NCBI GenBank assembly: GCA_947471745.1 | Contig: CANJKZ010000514.1 | Span: 124,001-188,000, forward strand | Length of the DNA: 64,000 bases | Direction: 5' to 3' | DNA from: Closterium sp. Naga37s-1 | Taxonomy: Eukaryota > Streptophyta > Zygnematophyceae > Desmidiales > Closteriaceae | In this document: positions 45,907 through 57,900 of the stretch, one piece after another | How the letters are laid out: each line of letters begins with the position of its first letter | How positions within the stretch are numbered: position 1 is the stretch's first letter | Notes under the pieces: generated by a model | The model's database searches: none | The model's input: only the letters and a program-made list of their open reading frames with translations | What the model was told of the DNA's origin: nothing | Program-made: the position numbers and the translations under genes

Positions 45907-48900
45907 ATGGCGGTGTCGTTCGAGGGCGACGATGTGAGGCAGGGCGTGCCGGAGAACCTCGAGAACCTCGTCGCGCCGCACATCGACTCCTTCGACTATT
46001 TCGTCGAGCGCGGGTTACCAGAAGCTGTTCGCCTGATTCGACCCGTCGAAGTGCACGATTCGTTTAGGAAGCTCAAATTCTACAGTAAGACCTAAAACCC
46101 GAGACCATGGTTGTGAGATCAGTGAATTGATTCCTGCTGAATGAAATGCATCCCCCTTTTCTGCGTATGCAACTGCATTCGCACTCCCTCATTTTCTACT
46201 GTAAGCGTGTCCTTCTCGTCTCCCTTTCATCAAATCGTTGGAATCGAGATCCGAGCATCACGGATCCTTGTTTCCGTTCCCTACGCAGTGTGGTGGGAGA
46301 ATCCGAGCATCACAAAGCCTTTTAGCGAGGATGGCCAGCACCGACCCGTTTACCCCTCAGAGGTACACCGCATCACAGCACTGGCAAAGCATTCGGCCTG
46401 GAGGGAGGGGAGGGGGTGGTTCCCAGGGGGCACTGAAGGGGTTGCTCGTCGCATAGGTGCCTGTGCTTGGCGCGCCGTAACAGCAGAACCCTTATGGCTC
46501 TGCTCGCTACCCTTTCAGCTCCCCCCCTCCCCCCCACTCTTCCGTTGTTGCCATGCTAATGTCGCCAGGCGGTCACCACCTACATCTCTCCCTTTCTATC
46601 AATATTTCCCCTTTCCCCTCTTCGCTGCCCTCCTTCAACTTCTTGCCACACCAGTGTCGCCAGGCTGGCACCACCTACAGGGGCGACTTCCGTATCGACC
46701 TGTGCGTCTCCTACTTTGACGAGGATGATGACGTGGCGCTTGCTGACGTGGCGAAGGGCCCCATGCAGCGCCAGCAGCTCAGCCTGGGGAGAGTCCCAAT
46801 CATGGTCAAGGTGCGTGAGTGTTGACGTGGCACGAGCGAGTATGTCAACTTACAACCTTGCTGCACCTCTGCAATTCCTTTTGTACCGTTTCTACCCCTG
46901 AATGCGCCGTGCTGTCCCCTCCTGCTGCATGCAGCCAGGCGCCCACTCAGGAGCAGCTCGTGTGAACTTTTGAGACTTTTGTACCCATGCATGCCCATCT
47001 TTACCCCTGTGTATCCCCGCATGGCCCTCTTGTACCCCTCTGCACCCCTGCAGTCGGGCTCATGTCATCTGCGCCACCTCACTCAGGAGCAGCTCGTGCG
47101 ACGCAAGGAGGAGAGCATCGAGCTCGGCGGGTACGCTGGGCTGAGCTTTGTGCTGAACTGGGTTTGCTTTGCTGTGCGGTTATGTGCGGTGCTGCTGTAT
47201 GGTTGTGGGTTTTGTGGGGAGTGCGCTGGTGGTGCTGGGTCACCCGCGCCATCTCACACAGGAGCAGCTCGTGCGGCTCAAGGAGGAGAGCATCGAGCTC
47301 GGCGGGTACGCTGGCCTTGTGGTGAAACGGGCTTGCTGTGCTGTTCTGTGCGGTGCTGTATGGTTCAGGGTTTTTCTCATAGTGCGAAATGCTGAAATAT
47401 TTATTTCTTTCTTTCTCAAAAAAACTTCTGCATGCGCACTCCCTATGCACAGCCCCACCCCATCCCCATGCCCCACCCATCCCTTATGTCCATGTCTGAT
47501 CCCCCAGTCGCAATGTTTTTCCTGTCAGTCATTCCGCTTTGGTCGTGATTAAAACGGAATATTATCCTATCGCCCACCCATCCATGTGCCATTCCCACCG
47601 CATCTCCCACGCATGCAGCTACTTCATCTGCAACGGCATCGAGCGCCTCATTCGCCTGCTCATTGCTCCCCGCCGCAACTATGTGAGCCAGTTGTTGGTG
47701 TTTTTTAGCCAACTCAAAAGCTGTTGCTGTGAGGCGAATGTTGCAGTGAGTGAGCTGAGTGTTGGTTTGATCTGATTAGTGAGAGGGTGTGTTGATCATC
47801 ACAACGTGTGTAGAGAGGGTGTTTTTGAGACGTCTCAAAAACACCCTCTCTACAGGTGAGTGTTGGTCTGATTAGTGGGGGGGTGTGTTGATCATCACAA
47901 GCACGGCCGATCCCTCTGTCTTGCCAATTAGGCTCTGTGCTTTCAATCAGGGCTGTGGGTTACGTTCCCATGGCCCACCCATTGGTTGTTGTCGGACACA
48001 GCCTTGAGACTTCTCGAAATTCAGGCGTTAGTTTTTGCACTGCGTTGCATGCAAGACCCACCTTCACTGAATGGTGGTCATGCCATCGCCCCTCCCTCCC
48101 CACTTCGCCTTCCTCCCCTTCCTGCTCCCTCCCTGCTTCCCCCCCCCCCCACTCGGCACCAGGTGATGAATCTGCGGCGCCCCACGCTGCTAAAGAAGGG
48201 GCTCAACTTCTCAGACATGGCCACCACCATTCGGTGAGTTGTGCAGGTGGCTGTGGCCCGTGGGTGCTGTGTGTGTGAATGCACATGGTATGGGGTGCGG
48301 TGTGTTGTGAGGATACTGGCGTCCCACGCTGCTAAAGAAAGGGCTCAACTTCACTGACATGGCCACCACCATCCGGTGAGCCTGAGATGAGATGCAGGTG
48401 GAGCAGTCGATGGGTGCTGTGAATGTGCGTGGTATGGGGTGTGGTGTGGTGTGGTGCATGCTGTGCTGTTTTGTTGTGCACATGGTGACGCTCCACCCTG
48501 CTTCGGAAGGGGCGCAACTTCACTGACATGACACGGCCAGGTCACCACCATCCGGTGATGATTAGAGGCAGCTGGTGTGGTGTGTTTTTTGAGAATTCTC
48601 AAAAAACATACGCAGACTCAAAAGTAAACTCGCCAGGTCACCACCATCTGGTGAGGATGAGAGGCAGCTGGTGTGGTGGTGTATGTGAGCATGTGCATGG
48701 TACATGGGGGGGGGCACTGAGTGTGTGCTGTATTGTGCACGTGATGACGCCCCACGCTGCTGAGGAAAGAAACGCCTCAGCCTCTCTGACATGGCCTGGC
48801 CACCACCACTATCTGGTAACAAGGTAACGCTTCATATTTGCCACGACACGACCATTTGGAGAATTGGGTTGACGTTCACCGGGAAGTTCGCTTGAGAGGA

Positions 48901-51900
48901 GCTTTTGCGAACCTTGATCTACCTAACGTGGCTGCAGTTGCTTGCTTGCGACCAGCTGGTTGTTGGGAATCTTCATAAACCTTCTGGACTATCCATGGCA
49001 TGGCATGTGGTGCATGCAGGTGTGTGCGCACGGACCAATCAGCAGTGACCAACCGGGTGGTCTACGTCAACGACGGCAACGCATGCTTCAACTTCTCGTC
49101 AGTCCCGCCCGCCTTCCCTTCACTTCCCCCCCACCCTCCCTCCCGCCTTCACTCCCTCCCCACCCTCCCTCTCGCCTTCACTCCCTCCCCACCCTCCCTC
49201 CTGCCTTCACTCCCTCCCCACCCTCCCTCCCGCCTTCACTCCCTCCCCACCCTCCCTCCCTCCTCCATCCTTCCCTCCACCCTCCCTCCCTCCACCACCG
49301 ATCCACCCTCCCTCCCTCCATCACCCCTCCACCCTCCCTCCCTCCACCACCCATCCACCCTCCCTCCCCGCCCTCCTCCTTTCCCACCTCTCCCTCCCCA
49401 CCCCACCCCTCCCCCAGTTCACCACCCTCTCCTCTCCCTCCCCTCCAGTCAGCCTGCCTCCCTTTCCCCTCTCCTTCCTCACTTCCCAATTCTTCCTCAC
49501 CATTCCCCCTCGCAGCCAGTCACTGAATGTCTGGACGTGCTCATCCAATCCCCAAACTGATCACTCCTCTTTTTGAGGCGCCTAAAAAATGCAATCACTC
49601 AATCACATGCACGTGCAATCTCCAACTCATCACTCCTCCCATACTAGTCCAATCACTCTGCCACTGATGCCCCAGTTTTCCCTCCTTCCTTCCCCCACCC
49701 ACACTCCCTCTCTGAATCTACTCTCTCTCCCCCTACAGCCTGAGGAAGCAAGAGTATTTCATCCCCGTGGGAATCATTCTCAAGGTGAGCTTTCTGCTGC
49801 TGTTATGGACGTTTCAGTGCGGTGGTGAATGGTACTTGTGGGTGCTGTGCCGGAATTTCCAAGGTCACGTGTTGCTTTTATGTCTTGGCATCACCGGTAT
49901 CATTCATTCCCTATCATTGTGCCTTTTTTGGTCCAATCAACTGCTCACGGAACAATGTCCGTCCAGATGCAGAGCGCCTATCCTCATCCAACGGCTTACC
50001 TGGCTTCTTGTTCCATTTACCTCCTCCCCTCCCACCCGTCCGTAATCCCCCCTCCCTCCCAGTGCCTAGTGGACGTCTCAGATGCAGAGCTGTACGAGCA
50101 TCTGACGGCCATCCTCACAGCAGAGCAAGCAGCAGCCGACCCTCCAGAAAACGACAAACAGCTCACAGCAACCGAAGGAGGCGCAGCAGAAGCAGCGACA
50201 AAACACCCAGCAGCAGCGGCAGCAGCGGCGGCAGCAGCGGGGTTGGGAACGCAGTTTGTGAGAGAGAGGGCGCTGGTGGTGTTGAGTCACCCGCGCTCGT
50301 TGGGCCTCTTCACTCGCATGGAGTGCCTTGCCTTCCTTGGAAAGACTTTCCGCCCTGCTGTGAACGTTCCCAGCTACAAGTCAGATGCCTATGTGAGTGG
50401 CTTGTGAGGTCTGGTGGTGTTGAGTCACCCGCGCTCTCTGGGCCTCTTCACTCGCATGGAGTGCCTTTCTTTTCTTGGGAAGACCTTCCGCCCCGTGGTG
50501 AACGTGCCCAGCTACAAGTCAGACGCATATGTGAGTGGCTTGTGAGGTCTGACTGAGACTGAGTCAGTTTGTGAGGGAGAGGGCGCTGGTGGTGTTGAGT
50601 CACCCGCGCTCTCTGGGTCTCTTCACTCGCATGGAGTGCCTGGCTTTCCTCGGGAAGACCTTCCGCCCCGCTGTGAACGTGCCCAGCTACAAGTCAGACG
50701 CATATGTGAGTTGGCTGGCAGCAATTTCAATGTCGCTGTGGGGTGGTGGGGCTGGATGAAAGCTAGCTGCGTGCTCTGGTAAATCCTCACCTCCTCACTC
50801 GCATGGAGTGCCTCGCGTTCCTTGGAAAGACCTTCCGCCCTGCTGTCAACGTGCCCAGCTACAAGTCAGACGCCTATGTGAGTGGCTTGTTGTGAGGTCT
50901 GACTGAGACTGATTCACCTGCGTGGGCTGGGTTGACCATCATTGCTTCACGCGCATGGAGTGCCTGTCTTTCCTCAGCAAGACCTTCCGACCTGCTGTCA
51001 AGTGAACGTCCCCAGCTACAAGTCTGACGCATACGTTAGTGGCGGGTCAGTGAATCATAACGGGCCTGTGCTCATGCATCTCTCCTCCTTCCTCGAGCAT
51101 CCCCTTCCTTCCCTTTTCCAACTCCTCTGTTCCCTCTCGGCCTCCCATGCCACCCCTGCACCCTCCTTCACACACAGGTGGGGCAGCAGATCATAACGGA
51201 CCTGGTGCTCGTGCATCTCGACAGGCCCTTGGACAAGCTGCGCCTCCTCGTGTGAGTTGCTGCCTGCCTGCCTCCCTCCCTCCCTCCCTCCCTCCCTCCC
51301 TATATGTGAGTTGTTCCCCCCCTCTGTATAACTTCCATCCATGTGGCTCCCTGTACTCTCCTCCTCATGCCTGCACACATGCCTGCACGGGCCTTGTGCT
51401 CGTGCATCTCGACAAGCCCAGGGACAAGCATTGAGGCGCCTCAAAATACACCTCAATGCGTGCACGGGCCTTGTGCTCATGCATTTCGACAAGCCCAGGG
51501 ACAAGCAAGCACCGTCTTCTCATGTGAGTCGCTCCCTCCCTGCCTGTACCTTCCTTCCATGTGGCTCCCTGTAGCCTCCACGTGTCTTCATGCATATCTC
51601 CCCACGTGACTCCGCATGCCTCCGTGTGTGCCTTCTTCGTAGCTCTCCGCGTGCTTTTGAGTCGACTCAAAAGCAGCCTCCGTGTGGGCTTGCGCTTGGG
51701 TACCTTCAACGTAGCTCCCCAAGTGCACGTATCTTCTGCGCACAAGGCTGAACTCGCATTGCCCTCTCCATCAGCTTCATGCTGCACAAGCTGTGGTCGA
51801 TGCGATGCTGGACGGACTACCTCAGGAGGACGGCACGGCATGGACACTCTCACGCACCACGAGCTCTAAAAGGCCTCATCTCCCCCCTTGTGCTTGGCTC

Positions 51901-54900
51901 TCTTTGCTTGTGCCTGTGCCTGCCTCTAACTCTTGTCTTCGTGCTTCCCCCCCTCCCTCTCAGTTTCATGCTGCACAAGCTGTGGTCGATGGTGGACGGG
52001 CTATCACAGGAGGACTCACAGGACACGCTCATGCACCACGAGCTCTACCTGCCTTCAACCCCAACCTTGTGCCTTTTCCGCGTTCACTTATGCGTGTGCC
52101 TCTTTCTCTTGTGCTTGACGCCCCCAGTTTCATGCTGCACAAGCTGTGGTCGATGGTGGATGGGCTATCCCAGGAGGACTCAATGGACACGCTCATGCAC
52201 CACGAGCTCTACCTGCCCGGCCACATCCTCAACATCTTCATCAAGGTCCGCTCCCTCTCTCTCTTGCTCTCTCCCTGCGCTCTCCATGCTCTCTCAATCT
52301 TCTTTTCCTGCTGTCTTCCTGAGTTATCTCATGCACCACGAGCTCTACCTGCCCGGCCACATACTCAATATCTTCATCAAGGTCCGCTCCCTCTCTAAGA
52401 AGTTGTAACTGCTGCACTCCCTATGCCTGCCTATGGAACGCACCCCTCCCCTCCCCTCCCCTCCCCTCCCCTCCCCTCCCCTCCCCTCCCCTCCCCTCCC
52501 CTTGTGCCCCCTTCCCTTCTCCGTATTCCGCAATCCGCCATCACAGCAGAAGCTCGAGCTACACTCGCAACTCTCGTTTCATTTCTCCTCCCTCTTGCCC
52601 TTGTCACCCCCCCCCTTCCCTTCCCTTTCCTCCCACCCCCTTCCCTTTCTTTTTCCTTGCCTTACCTTCTCCATACCCCACATTCCACCATATCAGGAGA
52701 AGATACAGCTGCACAAGATTAAAGCGCATGCCCCCCCCCCCCCCCCCCCTTCACTTCTCCTGCCCTGTATCCCACTCCCACACTCCACCCTCGCAGGGAA
52801 AGCTGCAGCTACGCCTGCACAAGATACACGCGCATGCGGCATGCCACCCACCCCTTTCCTCCCCTCCGCTCCCCTCCCCTTGTTTCCCTTTCACTCTTCT
52901 CCATCGCAGGAGAAGCTGCAGGTACACCTGCACAAGATCCAAGCGCACGCCGCCCAGGAGCTCGTGGACAACCCCACCACCACGGACCTCCGCGCCTCCA
53001 ACTGGCTGCGCCGCCTCGTCGAGGGCGGCCGGCCCGGGGCGGCAGGGGCGGCGCCGGCGGGCGGGCTGTCGATGACGTTCATAGGAAAGGACATAGAGTA
53101 CATGCTGAACACGGGGAACCTCGCGAGCCTGTCCGGGCTGGACATGCAACAGAGGTCGGGGTTCACTGTTGTTGCGGATAAACTGAATTGGCATCGGTAC
53201 CTCTCGCATTTCCGGTCCGTGCATCGCGGCGCGTTCTTCTCCACTCTTCGGACGACTACCGTGCGCAAGCTGCTGCCCGAGTGAGTGGGCTTTAGTGTGG
53301 GGGTGTGGATGTGAAGGGGGGGAATAGAGCCCGTCAGGGCTGGGCTGGGAATGACGTTCATGGGGAAGGACATAGAGTACATGCTGAACACGGGGAACCT
53401 CGCGAGCTTGTCAGGGCTGGATATGCAACAGAGGTCGGGGTTCACGGTGGTGGCTGATAAGCTCAACTGGCACCGGTACCTGTCTCACTTTAGGTCCGTG
53501 CATCGAGGAGCTTTCTTTTCAACGCTTCGCACCACCACCGTGCGCAAGCTGCTGCCAGAGTGAGTGGGCGCTGTGTGAGGGTGTGGGAGTGGGAGTGGGG
53601 GGGGAATAGAGCCCGTCAGGGCTGGGCTGGCGATGGCGTTCGTGGGGAAGGACATACATAGAGTACATGCTGAACACGGGGGCTGGACATGTCTCAGAGG
53701 TCGTGGCTGATAAGCTCAACTGGCACCGGTACCTCTCGCATCTCCAATCCGTCCACCGAGGGGCATTCTTCTCGACTCTTCGCACCACCACCGTGCGAAA
53801 GCTGCTGCCAGAGTGAGTGTGCCTAACAGGGGGCGGAGGTGGGAGATGCGGGGGGCCCCTGCCCTGCGGCCTCCTCAGTTACCCAACGCACAGCACTTTT
53901 TTTCCCTTTCCTCACTCCCTCATCTCCCAACACCCCCCTTCTTGCTTCTCACCCCGTAATTGCAGGTCGTGGGGGTTCGTGTGTCCCGTGCACACACCCG
54001 ATGGGGCCCCTTGCGGCCTCCTCACCCATCTGTCAGCCCCATGCACTGTCACCACCGACCTCACCCCCCCTCCCCTCGCCTCCCCCTCCCCCTCCGCCCC
54101 CTCCTCCTCCTTAGCCCTCCTCCCCTCCACCCCCGGCTCTGCTCTCGTCCCCCACACCCCCTCCAAACCTGCCGGAACTCCCGGAGCTGGCTCCCTAGCC
54201 TCGGGGCTAGGTTCGGGAGTAGGCTCGGTGAAGTCCCGCGACGCGATTGGCCGGGCGGTGCTGCGGTGTTTGGCGCCGTTTGGGCTGGCGGCGGTGGGGG
54301 CGGGGGTGCCTCCCCCTGCCCCGCCTCCGGTGTTTCTGGCGGTGATGGTGGATGGGTGTGTGCTGGGGCACATTCACTCCGAGATGGCACCGGCTGCTGT
54401 GAAGCATCTGAGGTGCCTCAAGGCTACGGGCGAAGCGGGAGTGAGTGGCTCTGGCTGTGTCGTTCTGTGGTTTGGGGAATGGTTTGGAGATGGCCCCGGG
54501 TGCTGTGAAGCATCTGAGGTGTCTCAAGGCTTCTGGGGAGATAGCGTTGGCTGGTTTGACTGGAGTGGGGTTTGGAGTGCAATGGGGCAGGTGACGTGAT
54601 GGTGCCATCTGCATTTCTTGGGGGCTGGTTCCAAATGCCTTGCTTCCCCCCTCCCCCAACATTCGTCTCCCTGCTCTCCTCCCCTTTCCCCCTTTCCACT
54701 CCAACCCCTGTTCCCCCCTCCCCCCCCACTCCAACCTTCCCGCCGCTCGCACAGATCCCTCGGGACCTAGAGGTCGCCTACATCCCATTCTCCCGTTGCC
54801 CCCACCGTTGCCCTCGTACCTTTCTCCTCACCCCCTCCCCCAACCCTTCCCCCTCCTCCCTTTCTCCCTCCGTCCCCACCTTGCGCAGATCCCTCGGGAC

Positions 54901-57900
54901 CTAGAGGTCGCTTACATCCCATTCTCCAACCCCCACATCCCTGTTCCATTCTCCCACTTTTCCCACCACCGCCCCCCTCGCTTCCCTCTCCTCCTGTCTC
55001 TCCCACCGTCCCCACCTTGCACAGATCCCTCGGGACCTAGAGGTCGCTTACATCCCATTCTCCAACCCCCACATCCCTGTTCCATTCTCCCACTTTTCCC
55101 ACCACCGCCCCCCTCGCTTCCCTCTCCTCCTGTCTCTCCCACCGTCCCCACCTTGCACAGATCCCTCGGGACCTAGAGGTCGCTTACATCCCATTCTCCA
55201 ACCCCCACATCCCTGTTCCATTCTCCCACTTTTCCCACCACCGCCCCCCTCGCTTCCCTCTCCTCCTGTCTCTCCCACCGTCCCCACCTTGCGCAGATCC
55301 CTCGGGACCTAGAGGTCGCTTACATCCCATTCTCCAACCCCCACATCCCTGTTCCATTCTCCCACTTTTCCCACCACCGCCCCCCTCGCTTCCCTCTCCT
55401 CCTGTCTCTCCCACCGTCCCCACCTTGCGCAGATCCCTCGGGACCTAGAGGTCGCTTACATCCCATTCTCCAACCCCCACATCCCTGTTCCATTCTCCCA
55501 CTTTTCCCACCACCGCCCCCCTCGCTTCCCTCTCCTCCTGTCTCTCCCACCGTCCCCACCTTGCACAGATCCCTCGGGACCTAGAGGTCGCTTACATCCC
55601 ATTCTCCAACCCCCACATCCCTGTTCCATTCTCCCACTTTTCCCACCACCGCCCCCCTCGCTTCCCTCTCCTCCTGTCTCTCCCACCGTCCCCACCTTGC
55701 GCAGATCCCTCGGGACCTAGAGGTCGCTTACATCCCATTCTCCAACCCCCACATCCCTGTTCCATTCTCCCACTTTTCCCACCACCGCCCCCCTCGCCCT
55801 CTCCTCCTGTCTCTCCCACCGTCCCCACCTTGCGCAGATCCCTCGGGACCTAGAGGTCGCTTACATCCCATTCTCCAACCCCCACATCCCTGTTCCATTC
55901 TCCCACTTTTCCCACCACCGCCCCCCTCGCTTCCCTCTCCTCCTGTCTCTCCCACCGTCCCCACCTTGCACAGATCCCTCGGGACCTAGAGGTCGCTTAC
56001 ATCCCATTCTCCAACCCCCACATCCCTGTTCCATTCTCCCACTTTTCCCACCACCGCCCCCCTCGCTTCCCTCTCCTCCTGTCTCTCCCACCGTCCCCAC
56101 CTTGCACAGATCCCTCGGGACCTAGAGGTCGCTTACATCCCATTCTCCAACCCCCACATCCCTGTTCCATTCTCCCACTTTTCCCACCACCGCCCCCCTC
56201 GCTTCCCTCTCCTCCTGTCTCTCCCACCGTCCCCACCTTGCACAGATCCCTCAGGACCTAGAGGTCGCTTACATCCCATTCTCCAACCCCCACATCCCTG
56301 TTCCATTCTCCCACTTTTCCCACCACCGCCCCCCTCGCTTCCCTCTCCTCCTGTCTCTCCCACCGTCCCCACCTTGCGCAGATCCCTCGGGACCTAGAGG
56401 TCGCTTACATCCCATTCTCCAACCCCCACATCCCTGTTCCATTCTCCCACTTTTCCCACCACCGCCCCCCTCGCTTCCCTCTCCTCCTGTCTCTCCCACC
56501 GTCCCCACCTTGCGCAGATCCCTCGGGACCTAGAGGTCGCTTACATCCCATTCTCCAACCCCCACATCCCTGTTCCATTCTCCCACTTTTCCCACCACCG
56601 CCCCCCTCGCTTCCCTCTCCTCCTGTCTCTCCCACCGTCCCCACCTTGCGCAGATCCCTCGGGACCTAGAGGTCGCTTACATCCCATTCTCCAACCCCCA
56701 CATCCCTGTTCCATTCTCCCACTTTTCCCACCACCGCCCCCCTCGCTTCCCTCTCCTCCTGTCTCTCCCACCGTCCCCACCTTGCGCAGATCCCTCGGGA
56801 CCTAGAGGTCGCTTACATCCCATTCTCCAACCCCCACATCCCTGTTCCATTCTCCCACTTTTCCCACCACCGCCCCCCTCGCTTCCCTCTCCTCCTGTCT
56901 CTCCCACCGTCCCCACCTTGCGCAGATCCCTCGGGACCTAGAGGTCGCTTACATCCCATTCTCCAACCCCCACATCCCTGTTCCATTCTCCCACTTTTCC
57001 CACCACCGCCCCCCTCGCTTCCCTCTCCTCCTGTCTCTCCCACCGTCCCCACCTTGCACAGATCCCTCGGGACCTAGAGGTCGCTTACATCCCATTCTCC
57101 AACCCCCACATCCCTGTTCCATTCTCCCACTTTTCCCACCACCGCCCCCCTCGCTTCCCTCTCCTCCTGTCTCTCCCACCGTCCCCACCTTGCACAGATC
57201 CCTCGGGACCTAGAGGTCGCTTACATCCCATTCTCCAACCCCCACATCCCTGTTCCATTCTCCCACTTTTCCCACCACCGCCCCCCTCGCTTCCCTCTCC
57301 TCCTGTCTCTCCCACCGTCCCCACCTTGCACAGATCCCTCAGGACCTAGAGGTCGCTTACATCCCATTCTCCAACCCCCACATCCCTGTTCCATTCTCCC
57401 ACTTTTCCCACCACCGCCCCCCTCGCTTCCCTCTCCTCCTGTCTCTCCCACCGTCCCCACCTTGCGCAGATCCCTCGGGACCTAGAGGTCTCTTACATCC
57501 CATTCTCCAACCCCCACATCCCTGTTCCATTCTCCCACTTTTCCCACCACCGCCCCCCTCGCTTCCCTCTCCTCCTGTCTCTCCCACCGTCCCCACCTTG
57601 CGCAGATCCCTCGGGACCTAGAGGTCGCTTACATCCCATTCTCCAACCCCCACATCCCTGTTCCATTCTCCCACTTTTCCCACCACCGCCCCCCTCGCTT
57701 CCCTCTCCTCCTGTCTCTCCCACCGTCCCCACCTTGCGCAGATCCCTTGGGACCTAGAGGTCGCTTACATCCCATTCTCCAACCCCCACATCCCTGTTCC
57801 ATTCTCCCACTTTTCCCACCACCGCCCCCCTCGCTTCCCTCTCCTCCTGTCTCTCCCACCGTCCCCACCTTGCGCAGATCCCTCGGGACCTAGAGGTCGC

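Noticed and set aside
45885-46067. Alternative start 22 bases before the chosen NRPA2 ATG
   Set aside because: It is in another frame, and the chosen frame has the RPA2 N-terminal similarity plus an in-frame TGA 18 bases upstream.
47809-48608. Palindromes as leftover library adapters
   Set aside because: Arms and centres vary between sites and do not look like any linker I recall. An assembly cause is still possible and is stated in the findings.
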